Shown here: positions 17,484 to 25,513 of the stretch, piece after piece
How positions within the stretch are numbered: position 1 is the first letter of the stretch
Layout of the letters: each line of letters begins with the position of its first letter
NCBI RefSeq assembly: GCF_025384765.1
Contig: NZ_VHLL01000010.1
Span: forward strand, 1 to 56,839
DNA: 56,839 nucleotides
Reading direction: 5' to 3'
From: Methanoculleus formosensis
Lineage (GTDB): Archaea > Halobacteriota > Methanomicrobia > Methanomicrobiales > Methanoculleaceae
Position numbers and translations under genes: made by a program
The notes under the pieces: generated by a model
Seen by the model: the letters and a program-made list of their open reading frames with translations, nothing else
Database searches by the model: none
Told to the model about the DNA's origin: nothing

Positions 17484-18410
17484 CTACACTGTAAAACACC
17501 GCGCGACGTCCTCACAGATCTCCATATTCAGCAGCGCCTGCGCGGGGCTGACCGGGAACTCCCGGCCGCGTGCCGCGCAGCCGAGGAACGTCGAGAGTTC
17601 GAGTTTCAGCGGCTCCTGCTTGTTGACGAGCACCTTTTCGATGATGTTCTCCTGGACGTAGCGCTCGTTCTCGACCGCGTACTGCCCGGGTTTTCTGTGG
17701 ATGTAGATCTCCTGGGCCATGAAGTCTCCCTCGACGGTGAACTCTTCCTCCTCGATGTAGATCATCCGGATCTTCTTTGACGACTTCCTGCTTGCCGAGA
17801 GGTAGACCGAGGTTTCCCCGAAAGAGAAGAGTGCGCTGCAGAGATCCTCGTTCCCGCTGCCGGCGAGGCGATAAGCCCCGTCGGGGAGGAGGACGTTACG
17901 CATGATGTCCACGTCGTGGATCATCAGGTCCTCGACGACCGAGGAGCCGCTCACCCGCGACGACGCCGGGTTGTGCCGCTTCATCTCGATATAGAGGGGA
18001 CTCTTGACGATCTTCTTGATCTCAGGAACGATCGGGTTGAACCGCTCGATGTGCCCGACCCCGGCGACGAAGCCGTCGGGGATCTTCCCGATGAGCCGCC
18101 GGCTCTCCTCTGCCGTTGCGCATATGGGCTTTTCGATGAGGAGCGGCACCCCGGCGTCGAGGACCTGCTCCGCAACCCCAAAATGGTAGGGCGTCGGGAC
18201 GCAGACACTCACCGCGTCGACGTCTCCGAGCAGGCTCTCAACAGTCGGGGAGGCCGTTGCCCCTAAGGCTCCGGCAAGGTCGCCGGCCGCCTTCCCGTTG
18301 AGGTCGTACAGATAGAGCGAGTCCACCGCTTTCAATTCCGAATACACGCGGGCATGGTTCCTGCCCATCACTCCGACACCGATTACCCCTACGTCCAAAT
18401 TATCACCCAC
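17484..18410 (-). CDS. Gfo/Idh/MocA oxidoreductase (WbpB/WlbA-like)
   Basis: A 308-residue NAD(P)-dependent sugar oxidoreductase. The Rossmann loop is VGVIGVGVMGRNHARVY and the signature EKP lies in PLLIEKPICATAEE. The catalytic region is DLMIHDVDIMRNVL, with the H-D pair. It leads an operon with UDP-ManNAc dehydrogenase and UDP-GlcNAc 2-epimerase. By analogy with WbpB/WlbA it may oxidise C3 of a UDP-hexosaminuronic acid, ahead of transamination to a 3-amino sugar. No aminotransferase is present in the window, so this is inference. The start is GTG at 18410; an internal TTG at 18398 after GGTGAT is an alternative. It diverges from the flippase gene at 18610. Confidence 0.8.
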   Translation of the reverse strand: MGDNLDVGVIGVGVMGRNHARVYSELKAVDSLYLYDLNGKAAGDLAGALGATASPTVESLLGDVDAVSVCVPTPYHFGVAEQVLDAGVPLLIEKPICATAEESRRLIGKIPDGFVAGVGHIERFNPIVPEIKKIVKSPLYIEMKRHNPASSRVSGSSVVEDLMIHDVDIMRNVLLPDGAYRLAGSGNEDLCSALFSFGETSVYLSASRKSSKKIRMIYIEEEEFTVEGDFMAQEIYIHRKPGQYAVENERYVQENIIEKVLVNKQEPLKLELSTFLGCAARGREFPVSPAQALLNMEICEDVARCFTV

Positions 18411-18609
18411 CGATATCCCATGTGCTCAGTCCTGTGAGAGTGCTGATATACGTTGGTATCACTCCGCTATGACGTTATCGTGTCCCTCTTCCCGGGGTGC
18501 CCGGTGATCGCGGCCGCTCTTCCTGCTCCATTTGAACCGACCCCGGAAAGAGCCTCCCCCCGAAAGCCCGGATGGTTGACAACCAATAAGGCCTTTCACG
18601 GCAAAACCA

Positions 18610-20094
18610 ATGCTCGTGTTCCGCCCCTCCGGGTATCTCGCCCGTGTCATGCGCATCGATCCCGTCCAGCGCCAGAGCGCTATCAGCCTCGCCTCGACGC
18701 TGGTCCTCACCGCGATCGGGTTCCTCTCCACGATGTTCTTCGCCCATACCGTCGGTCCCGCGATACTGGGCGCATACTTCATCTTCGTCGCTTACTACAG
18801 TGTATTCAACCTGTTCGGGGACGGCGGGTTCGGGGGCGCCGCAGTAAAGCGGATCAGCGAGGGTGAAGACCAAGACGCATATTTCACAGCGTTTATCGTC
18901 CTCAGGGTCGTGCTGGTGGCTGTCTCGATCGGCTTCCTCCTCATCATACGGCCGTATATCCCCGACCTTGCTTCGCCGGAAGTCTTCCTCTGGCTGATCG
19001 TCGCGCTTATCGCCGGTGCCTTAACGAGCGTCGCCTCAAACGGCGTCTATGGCAGAGGGAAGGTCGGTATCAACCAGATCAGTGGTTTGCTCGACACCTT
19101 GATCCGGATCATCGTCCAGGTCGTCGCGATCGTCCTCGGCTACGGAGTTGCGGGCCTTGCCGGGGGGTTCGTCGCCGGGCTCCTTGCGGCAGGGCTCGTC
19201 AATTACCGGTTCCTCGACCTTGCTCTCGCGTCGTTTCGCCGTTCACACATCCAGAGCCTCTTTGCCTTCTCGTTCTGGACCTTCCTCAGCGCAAGCGGTT
19301 ACCTCGTCTTCTCCTACGCCGACACCATCATGATCGGCTACTTCATGACCGAGGCCGACGTCGGCGTATACCGCGTCGCACTCCAACTAACCTCAATCGC
19401 GACGTTCATCACCGTAGCACTCCATACTACCCTCTACCCGAAAGTCAGTTATTGGGGAAAACAGAACGACCTCTCCTCGGTGGAGAACGCGCTCGCCCGC
19501 GCCTTCACTTACTCGCTTCTGCTCGCGGTCCCGGTCGTTCTCGGTGGCTGGCTCCTCGGCGAACGCCTCCTCTATTTCTTCTACGGGGCTGCGTTCTCCG
19601 CCGGGGCATCGGCTCTCGCGCTGCTCCTGCTCGTCCAGGTGGCCCACGTCTTCATGTTCCTCCAGACGATGTGCTTGAATGCCCTCGACCGGCCGCGCGA
19701 CTCGTTCCGGGTCACGGCAATCGCGGTCGCTGCAAACGTCGGGCTAAACCTCTACCTCATCCCCACATACGGCATCACCGGAGCGGCGGCGGCCACGCTC
19801 GCCACCATGGTGCTGAACGCGGCGCTCGCCAACCGCGCCCTCTCCCGGACCATCCGCGTGCGGATGGAGCTCCGGGCCGTAGGCCACATCGTCCTTGCCG
19901 CGCTCGTCATGGCGGCGGTCGTCGCAGCCTACTCGTTCGTCATCCCGCTCACGAACGTCTTCGTCGTCCTCGGGGCGGTCGCGCTCGGGGGGGTTGTCTA
20001 TCTCCTGGTTCTCCTCAAGATCGACCGGGGCATCCGCGATGAACTGAAGGAGTTGACCATGGGCCTCGGCGTCCCCTGGCCGGGTCTGCTCTGA
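18610..20094 (+). CDS. Oligosaccharide flippase (Wzx/PST family)
   Basis: A 494-residue polytopic membrane protein with about 14 hydrophobic segments. Landmarks are ISLASTLVLTAIGFLSTMFF, TVGPAILGAYFIFVAYYS, FGDGGFGGAAVKRISEG and FSYADTIMIGYFMTEADVG. The last is typical of the family's middle, where Asp/Gly-rich loops face the central cavity. Its predicted role is translocation of a lipid-linked glycan to the outer face. A second in-frame ATG at 18649 (MRIDPVQRQSAIS) would remove a short N-terminal extension and may be the true start; no clear Shine-Dalgarno site marks either. It diverges from the UDP-ManNAcA operon and may export the glycan built with that sugar (inference). Confidence 0.85.
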   Translation: MLVFRPSGYLARVMRIDPVQRQSAISLASTLVLTAIGFLSTMFFAHTVGPAILGAYFIFVAYYSVFNLFGDGGFGGAAVKRISEGEDQDAYFTAFIVLRVVLVAVSIGFLLIIRPYIPDLASPEVFLWLIVALIAGALTSVASNGVYGRGKVGINQISGLLDTLIRIIVQVVAIVLGYGVAGLAGGFVAGLLAAGLVNYRFLDLALASFRRSHIQSLFAFSFWTFLSASGYLVFSYADTIMIGYFMTEADVGVYRVALQLTSIATFITVALHTTLYPKVSYWGKQNDLSSVENALARAFTYSLLLAVPVVLGGWLLGERLLYFFYGAAFSAGASALALLLLVQVAHVFMFLQTMCLNALDRPRDSFRVTAIAVAANVGLNLYLIPTYGITGAAAATLATMVLNAALANRALSRTIRVRMELRAVGHIVLAALVMAAVVAAYSFVIPLTNVFVVLGAVALGGVVYLLVLLKIDRGIRDELKELTMGLGVPWPGLL

Positions 20095-20104
20095 GGGGCC
20101 GTTC

Positions 20105-20115
20105 ACTTAAATACC
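20105..20115 (+). promoter_or_regulatory. TATA box for the GNAT gene
   Basis: ACTTAAATACC lies about 40 nt before the ATG at 20153. GAGGGAGA, the ribosome binding site, sits a few nt before that ATG. Spacing fits a transcript with a leader of about 20 nt. Confidence 0.55.
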
Positions 20116-20152
20116 CGGGTGCGGCAACCTGTAGTTATACGCGAGGGAGACG

Positions 20153-20587
20153 ATGGCAAAAGAGGTCCGTGAACTGAACCAGGAAGAGTTCCCGCTTGCA
20201 GAGAAGGTCTGGACACACTACCGCGGCCAGAAGGCCGACCCGGCGCGGGAGAGGATATTCGGCGTCTTTGTCGACGGCGCCCTTGCAGCGACGGCGCGCT
20301 GCACACGCCATGCGGGCGGCCTCGAGATGGACTGCGTCTTCACGCTCGACGAGCACCGCGGACACGGATACGCCCGGGAAGTCGTGCAGATGCTCCTCGA
20401 CGAATGCGGCTCCGAAACGATCTATATCCACTCGACCCTCCCCCTGGTCATCTTCTACGGGAGCCTCGGGTTCGAGCCCATCCCGGAGGGAAGACTCCCG
20501 GAGAGTATCAAAGAACGGTTTAACTTCTGCTTCGGGGAGATGGAGGGGTGCAATGTCGCCCCCATGATGAGAAAATCCGGGAACTGA
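20153..20587 (+). CDS. GNAT-family N-acetyltransferase
   Basis: A 144-residue single-domain GNAT. It has the beta4 segment GLEMDCVFTLDEHRGHGYAR, containing the acetyl-CoA pyrophosphate loop R-G-H-G-Y. The beta5 segment is ETIYIHSTLPLVIFYGSLGF, with the typical F-Y-x-x-L-G-F motif near the C-terminus. Acceptor unknown. Its own TATA box and ribosome binding site show it is a separate transcription unit rather than the end of the flippase operon. A role in N-acetylating an amino sugar for the glycan next door is possible, but nothing in the sequence shows it. A cysteine-containing tail (NFCFGEMEGCNVAPMM) is not a family hallmark. Confidence 0.8.
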   Translation: MAKEVRELNQEEFPLAEKVWTHYRGQKADPARERIFGVFVDGALAATARCTRHAGGLEMDCVFTLDEHRGHGYAREVVQMLLDECGSETIYIHSTLPLVIFYGSLGFEPIPEGRLPESIKERFNFCFGEMEGCNVAPMMRKSGN

Positions 20588-20725
20588 ACACCGGGCCCTG
20601 GTATTACAAAAACAGGGCCTACTGCATTGTGTCATCTTATTTTAGAAACTTTTGTCGCATGTTGGGACGGGCCTCCGGTCTCGCGCGGGAGTGCGCGAAG
20701 GTCGATATAATTCCCTGAAACGTCC

Positions 20726-20803
20726 CTTCGCGCTCTTCGCGGCTTCGCGTGAGGGGTAATAGAGAGTAGCGAAGTCTCACGCGAAGCCGCGAAGGTCGCG
20801 AAG
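20726..20803. repeat. GC-rich palindromic dispersed repeat, copy 1
   Basis: Two 28-nt arms, 20726-20753 and 20776-20803, are imperfect inverted copies built from the unit CGCGAAG; they could fold into a long hairpin. A related fragment precedes them (20683-20700). Copy 2, at 40885-40972, shares GAAGTCTCACGCGAAG in the opposite orientation. The element lies in an intergenic region between the GNAT and the DUF5814-like gene, so it may also stop transcription. Confidence 0.7.
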
Positions 20804-20842
20804 AGGGATGGGAGATCTCTAAATTTAAGATGACAACAAGCA

Positions 20843-21295
20843 CTAGTGCTCGATCTTCTTGATGTGCTCTATAGCGTTCTCCGCGAGTTTCTCCCTTCCC
20901 TGCAGTTCGGCGACGTCCCGGATAGCCTCGAGCATGTGGACGGAGTCTTCGAGGAAACTGAGGATGTCGGCAGGGTAGAGGTCGATCCCGTACTCGTCGA
21001 GGAGGTGGGCGCTGATCTGGCGGTGATCAAGCCCCAACTCCCGGAACTCGATGATGGTGAGGGTGAACTTCCTCTCCGGGCACCCGCAGAAGGGTGCGTT
21101 CTTGCACTTGCAGTCCATGAAGTCGCGGAAAAAGGCCTGGAGTTGCTCATGCATCCGCCGGTCGAGGTTCTCGAAGTTGATCGCCTTCCCGAGCGACTCA
21201 AGAAACGCGCCCGAGAAGACATGGTCCGGGAGCCGGAACCCTGCTGCCCGCTCGAGTTTCCGTGCCGCCCGGAACCGGGCCTTCTTCGCAATCAC
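20843..21295 (-). CDS. Cysteine-rich helical protein, DUF5814-like
   Basis: A 150-residue protein starting at GTG 21295, overlapping the upstream stop as GTGA. It contains DCKCKNAPFCGCPERKF, a dense cluster of four cysteines. This is followed by a helical region, LGLDHRQISAHLLDEYGID, then YPADILSFLEDSVHMLEAI. The same Cys cluster plus helical tail is, as I recall, found at the C-terminus of some haloarchaeal superfamily II helicases (DUF5814). Here it stands alone and is translationally coupled to a DUF2150 gene. It may bind metal and nucleic acid, but the function is unknown. Start choice rests on the 4-nt overlap. Confidence 0.65.
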   Translation of the reverse strand: MIAKKARFRAARKLERAAGFRLPDHVFSGAFLESLGKAINFENLDRRMHEQLQAFFRDFMDCKCKNAPFCGCPERKFTLTIIEFRELGLDHRQISAHLLDEYGIDLYPADILSFLEDSVHMLEAIRDVAELQGREKLAENAIEHIKKIEH

Positions 21296-21918
21296 GACGA
21301 CTCGCCGGGCTCCTCGTCGAACTTCGCAAGCGACTTCATGGCGTTGCTCATCGTCTCGATCTCGATGAGCCACTCATCGAAGAGGCCGGGGTCCTCTATG
21401 TTGTCCTTGATGTACTTCGCGCAGCAGGTAGCCCCGTCGACCACGGCGGCCCCGATGTTCGCCGCAACCTCGAGCGCTTCCTCGAGGTTCTCCTCGTCGA
21501 TACCCTTGCCCTTCTTCACGAGCGCCTTGATGTCCTTATCGAACTCGCCCTCGATGTACTTCCGGCAGGCGGTGAAGAGCACCAGCAGGGAGAGCTGGAG
21601 TGACCCGATGATATCCTCGAGGTCTCCCTCGGGAAGCCCGGTCATGACGATGAGCTCCACATCATCGAGTTTCGCGATGGTCTCCTCCTTCGTGAACCGG
21701 CCGTTCTGGTAGAGACGGACGATCTTCAGGACCGAGAGGGTGACGTCCTCGGTGAAACTGAAGAGCATCTGCTCGCCTTCCGAGACCTCTTCGCCCTCGG
21801 CGGGCTCGAAGTTTGCTTCCTCCAGCGTCTTGATCCAGTTGTCCCAGCGCTCCTGATTGTAAAAAATATAGAAGAGTTTCATGGGTTCTGCCTGTTTGGC
21901 ACTCGCTTTCTTCGCCAT
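21292..21918 (-). CDS. DUF2150 family protein
   Basis: A 208-residue acidic, mostly helical, soluble protein. The segments FYIFYNQERWDNWIKTLEE, FTEDVTLSVLKIVRLYQ and AKLDDVELIVMTGLPEGD, and the long tail around DGATCCAKYIKDNIEDP, match what I recall of DUF2150, a family essentially confined to methanogens and relatives. Its function is unknown. The ATG at 21918 (MAKKASAKQ) is preferred to 21930 because a TATA box is centred about 28 nt upstream, suggesting a leaderless message. It is coupled to the cysteine-rich gene downstream by a 4-nt overlap, so the two products probably work together. Confidence 0.75.
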   Translation of the reverse strand: MAKKASAKQAEPMKLFYIFYNQERWDNWIKTLEEANFEPAEGEEVSEGEQMLFSFTEDVTLSVLKIVRLYQNGRFTKEETIAKLDDVELIVMTGLPEGDLEDIIGSLQLSLLVLFTACRKYIEGEFDKDIKALVKKGKGIDEENLEEALEVAANIGAAVVDGATCCAKYIKDNIEDPGLFDEWLIEIETMSNAMKSLAKFDEEPGESS

Positions 21919-21941
21919 ATCAGTACACATTCGGAGTGCCT

Positions 21942-21952
21942 CTTTTAAAAAC
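21942..21952 (-). promoter_or_regulatory. TATA box for the DUF2150 gene
   Basis: On the minus strand this reads as an A/T run, GTTTTTAAAAG, about 24-34 nt upstream of the chosen start. There is no Shine-Dalgarno site, so the transcript is probably leaderless. Confidence 0.5.
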
Positions 21953-22032
21953 CATTTGCTCTTCGTCTAGATACCGGGAATTGGCGCGATTCGCGAACAT
22001 TCATCTAGAACGAGCGAGCATATGAAGAGCAG

Positions 22033-22806
22033 ATGACGCGAGTTCGCGGGCTTGATGCTCTCCTGAGATCCTACGAACCTGTTGCGATTGCGCTCTCCGG
22101 GGGAACGGACAGTTCGGTTCTGCTGGCCCTCGCCCGGCATCACGGGATCCAGGCGATCGCCATCAGCGTCGATACCGGCCTCACCCCGCCCGGGGAACTC
22201 GCGGCGGCGCGCAGACTCTCGGAGCGCCTGGGGATCGCGCACGTCGTGGTTCCGCTCGATATGTTCGAGATCCCCGCTGTCCGGGAGAACCGGCCGGAAC
22301 GGTGCTACGTCTGCAAGCGGGCGATGATGGAGGCGGTCGTGACGGAGGCACGGCGGCAGGGGTGCCGGACGGTGGTCGACGGGACGCATGCCGATGACCG
22401 GGCGGATACCCGGCCCGGGATGCAGGCGCTCTCCGAACTCGGGATCAGGAGCCCGTTTGCCGAGCGCGGTATGGGGAAGGCGGAGATCGAGGCCATTGCA
22501 GAAGAACTCGGGGTGCCCATCCGCCCGCCGTCCGCGTGCCTCGCAACCCGCATCCCCACCGGTGAGCCGGTCACCCGGGAGTGCCTCGCCCTCGTCGCGG
22601 CGGCGGAGTCCCTCCTCGCGCGGGAGATCCCGGGGACGATCCGGGTCCGGTGCACCGGCGGCGCCCGGGCCCTGGTCGAGGCCGACCCGGCGCACCGCCG
22701 GAGGCTTGAGGAACTGCTCGGTGCGGTGAAGGAACTCGGATTTATAGACGTGGCGATAGCCTCCGGAGGCTATCGTGAGGGAGGTGCGGATTCGTGGAAG
22801 CGGTGA
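22033..22806 (+). CDS. larE: LarE-family PP-loop sulfur transferase
   Basis: A 257-residue PP-loop ATPase. SGGTDSSVL (residues 22-30) is the PP-loop. NRPERCYVCK gives Cys91 and Cys94, and RPPSACLATRIPTG gives Cys169, the position of the sacrificial cysteine in the classic LarE. Having three such cysteines suggests the type that holds a [4Fe-4S] cluster rather than sacrificing a side chain (inference from known variants). LarE puts sulfur on a nicotinate-derived pincer cofactor. No larA, larB or larC is visible here, so the methanogen role may differ. It overlaps thiI by 13 nt, pairing two sulfur-transfer enzymes. Confidence 0.82.
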   Translation: MTRVRGLDALLRSYEPVAIALSGGTDSSVLLALARHHGIQAIAISVDTGLTPPGELAAARRLSERLGIAHVVVPLDMFEIPAVRENRPERCYVCKRAMMEAVVTEARRQGCRTVVDGTHADDRADTRPGMQALSELGIRSPFAERGMGKAEIEAIAEELGVPIRPPSACLATRIPTGEPVTRECLALVAAAESLLAREIPGTIRVRCTGGARALVEADPAHRRRLEELLGAVKELGFIDVAIASGGYREGGADSWKR

Positions 22807-23978
22807 TGGTCAGGTACGGGGAGATCTTCCTCAAGAGCGAGACGGTGAAACGGCGGTACATATCGATAATGACGGGGAATATCGGCCTTGCGCTGGAGGC
22901 TGAGGGGCTCACCCACCGCATCGAGACTTACCGGGGGCGGATCATGATCTACGGCGACGAGCCCCGGCGGATCGCCGTGGTGGCCGCAAAGACCTTCGGG
23001 GTGGTGAGCGCGAGCGTCTGCACGGTGAGCGCAGCGGATATCGAGGGGCTCGCCGCCACGGCGGTCGCGCACGCGGAGAGGAATCTCCGACCCGGGATGT
23101 CGTTTGCGGTCAGAGCGCGCCGGTCGGGTGTCGAGGGGTTCAGCAGCCAGGAACTCGCGGCGGCGGTCGGTTCGGCCGTCCTCGACCGGATACCGGAGGC
23201 GCGGGTCGACCTCTCGGCGCCCGACTACGAGATCTTCGTGGAAGCCCGGGAGTACGGCGGCCTCGTCTACGACGAGTTGATTGCAGGGCCGGGCGGGCTC
23301 CCCTACGGGACGCAGGGCGAGGTGATGGCCCTGATATCGGAGGGGATCGATTCGCCCGTCGCGTCGTGGCTGATGATGCGCCGGGGATGCCTGATGGTGC
23401 ACGTCAACATGCACGGCGGGCGGTTCGGGGGTAAGGATGCGAGAAAGAGAGTTCTCGAAAATCACGCCCGGCTCTCTCTCTGGGTTCCGGGACACCCCCT
23501 CGATCTCCTGGTCGTGGAGATGGAGCCGTTCTTTGAGGCGATCACCGCGCTGAAGGAGCCGCGCTACCGGTGCGTCCTCTGCAAGCGGTTCATGCTCCGG
23601 GTGGCGAGCATCCTTGCAGAAGAGCGCCGAGACGCCGCCCTGGTCAGCGGCGACAACCTGGGGCAGGTGGCGTCCCAGACGCTCGCGAACATGGCGGTGA
23701 TTGCTCCTGCGGCGACCGTTCCGATGCTCCGGCCGCTGATCGGGTTCGACAAGGAAGAGGTCGTCGACCGCGCACGCGCCATCGGGACGTTCGAGGAGCG
23801 GCCGGGAGATGTCGGGTGCACGGTCGCCCCCCGCTACCCCTCGACGGCGGCGCCTGCGGAGACGATCGCGAAGATCGAAGAGGCGATTGGCGCGGAGGAA
23901 CTCGCAGAACGGGCGGCGGGGACGATTCGGCGGTTCCGGGCGAAGAACGGGGAGGTTGAGGAGATTCTCAGCCATTGA
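22794..23978 (+). CDS. thiI: tRNA 4-thiouridine synthase ThiI
   Basis: A 394-residue protein (GTG 22794; an ATG at 22806 would give 390). The N-terminal ferredoxin-like/THUMP part (to about residue 165) begins MVRYGEIFLKSETVKRRY. The PP-loop motif is SEGIDSPVASWLMMRRG. ALKEPRYRCVLCKRFMLR carries a CxxC pair known to matter in methanogen ThiI, and GDNLGQVASQTLANM is the tRNA/adenylate signature. There is no C-terminal rhodanese domain, as usual in archaea. It adenylates U8 of tRNA and replaces the oxygen with sulfur. It overlaps larE upstream and is convergent with the SepCysS gene. Confidence 0.92.
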   Translation: MEAVMVRYGEIFLKSETVKRRYISIMTGNIGLALEAEGLTHRIETYRGRIMIYGDEPRRIAVVAAKTFGVVSASVCTVSAADIEGLAATAVAHAERNLRPGMSFAVRARRSGVEGFSSQELAAAVGSAVLDRIPEARVDLSAPDYEIFVEAREYGGLVYDELIAGPGGLPYGTQGEVMALISEGIDSPVASWLMMRRGCLMVHVNMHGGRFGGKDARKRVLENHARLSLWVPGHPLDLLVVEMEPFFEAITALKEPRYRCVLCKRFMLRVASILAEERRDAALVSGDNLGQVASQTLANMAVIAPAATVPMLRPLIGFDKEEVVDRARAIGTFEERPGDVGCTVAPRYPSTAAPAETIAKIEEAIGAEELAERAAGTIRRFRAKNGEVEEILSH

Positions 23979-24075
23979 ATGCGTGTTAATCCATGATTGT
24001 TCCTGGAAAACCTTCACTCTCTCTTAATCTGCATAATCCCATGCACGGATTTCCATCGGCTATCGCCACGCACTG

Positions 24076-24097
24076 CCCCCGCCCCAAGGGGCGGGGG
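24076..24097. terminator. Perfect G/C hairpin between convergent genes
   Basis: Arms CCCCCGCCCC and GGGGCGGGGG are separated by AA. Ten perfect G-C pairs lie in the 356-nt gap between convergent thiI and the SepCysS gene, so it probably helps stop transcription from both sides. No U-tract follows. Confidence 0.45.
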
Positions 24098-24157
24098 AGG
24101 AGGCCGAAGGCCGGGTGGGGTGGGGGTTATAGGTATCTCCTTTGCGTAGTAGAGACA

Positions 24158-24180
24158 GGGGAGGGGGAGACCCCCTCCCC
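24158..24180. terminator. Second perfect G/C hairpin in the same gap
   Basis: Arms GGGGAGGGGG and CCCCCTCCCC flank a 3-nt loop AGA. With the hairpin at 24076 it makes a pair of very stable stems, and between them lies a G-rich tract (24088-24126). The rest of the gap (23979-24334) shows no gene. Confidence 0.45.
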
Positions 24181-24334
24181 GTCAGCCTCTCCCCCGTGGC
24201 GATACTCCCACGGTCCACTGCCCTGGGCTTCTGATCGATTACCGTAGTTCTCACTGGTTCGCTCAAGATCTTTACGACAATAGCACCCCGGCCTGCCCAA
24301 ACCCACTCAAAAATTGAACTCCGGGGGATATCCC

Positions 24335-25513
24335 TCAGATGATATTCAGCCCGTTCTCCCGCGCAACCTCGACAAAAGCCTCCCCCACATGCCGGATCTG
24401 CTTCTCCGTCAGCCCGAAGGTGTTGAACTTCCAGACCCTGGTCGAGCCGGGGATGACGCCGGTGATGCCCCGCTTCTTCATGTCGCTTGCGAGGAAGAAG
24501 CCGCGCTTCTTGTGCTGCTGCGCCACGGTATCGAAGGATTCCCGGGTATCGATCCGGGTCAGGGTGTGCTGGCGCGGGTAGTCGGAGAGAACCTTCGTCC
24601 CCTCGATGGAGAGGAGGGCGTCCACGACCGCCTGCGAATGCGCCACCTCGGTATCCCAGTGCTGCACCCGCTCTCTGACGCGCGGGAACGAGGCCATCAT
24701 CCCGACAACGGTGACCCCCATCAGGGTGCAGCCCATCATCTCGATCTCTTTCATACCGAACGTCCGGCCGGTCACGTCTCCCTTCGCCTGCGTCGTCCGG
24801 AACACCCGCTCTGCGTGCTCGTTCGTCGTCGCGAGGACGCCGGAGGGCGCCGGTGCCGCCATGCTCTTGTGCCCCGACCCGACCACGAAGTCGGCGCCGA
24901 GCGCTTTCCCGTCGACCGGCATGATCCCGACGGTGTAGGCCCCGTTGACGAGGACGGGGATGTCGTACTGGTGGGCGACCTTCGCGATGCCCGCGACGTC
25001 GTGGACGTTCCCGAACTGGTAGTCGACGTGGTCGACGAAGAGCAGGGGCGGCGTCTTCGAGAACTCCCGGATCACCGCCTCGATCTTCTCTGCCGCGGCA
25101 TCGGGGGTGATGTGGTTCTTCGCGTCCTTCGGGATCTCCCGGGGGATCCCGCCGGCCGCCTCGACCGCCATGAACTCAGTGTAATGGGCAAGCGACGTGA
25201 GGATGACCGGGTCGCCCTTCTCGACGAGCGTGGAGGCGACCGCCTGGAACCCCCGCCGGGCGCCGGGGACGACCCGCGCGGTGTCCATATTCAGCCACGC
25301 AGCGAGGTCCGCGTGGTACTGCGCAATGGGTGGGTTCTTGATATAGTCGAGCCGGGGAGGGTTCCGGCAGTTGTCGCAGACCGAGTAGCCGTCCCCGTAG
25401 GCTATCGCCGCCCTCATGGCTTCTGCGGTGAGCCGCCCGCCCGCCTGGATGGGGTCGATGTTGATGTACATCTCCTCGACGTCGCGGGACTCGATATCGA
25501 CAGCGCACTTCAC
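24335..25513 (-). CDS. pscS: O-phospho-L-seryl-tRNA:Cys-tRNA synthase (SepCysS)
   Basis: A 392-residue PLP enzyme that turns phosphoseryl-tRNA(Cys) into Cys-tRNA(Cys), the main cysteine route in methanogens. Visible motifs are NIDPIQAGGRLTAEAMRA, the conserved cysteine pair in VCDNCRNPPRLDY, VVPGARRGFQAVA, FVDHVDYQFGNVHD, VNGAYTVGIMPVDG, and the PLP-lysine segment VVGSGHKSMAAPAPSG. Length is normal for the family. It starts with GTG at 25513, overlapping the preceding 60-residue gene as GTGA, so the two are translated together. Confidence 0.93.
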   Translation of the reverse strand: MKCAVDIESRDVEEMYINIDPIQAGGRLTAEAMRAAIAYGDGYSVCDNCRNPPRLDYIKNPPIAQYHADLAAWLNMDTARVVPGARRGFQAVASTLVEKGDPVILTSLAHYTEFMAVEAAGGIPREIPKDAKNHITPDAAAEKIEAVIREFSKTPPLLFVDHVDYQFGNVHDVAGIAKVAHQYDIPVLVNGAYTVGIMPVDGKALGADFVVGSGHKSMAAPAPSGVLATTNEHAERVFRTTQAKGDVTGRTFGMKEIEMMGCTLMGVTVVGMMASFPRVRERVQHWDTEVAHSQAVVDALLSIEGTKVLSDYPRQHTLTRIDTRESFDTVAQQHKKRGFFLASDMKKRGITGVIPGSTRVWKFNTFGLTEKQIRHVGEAFVEVARENGLNII

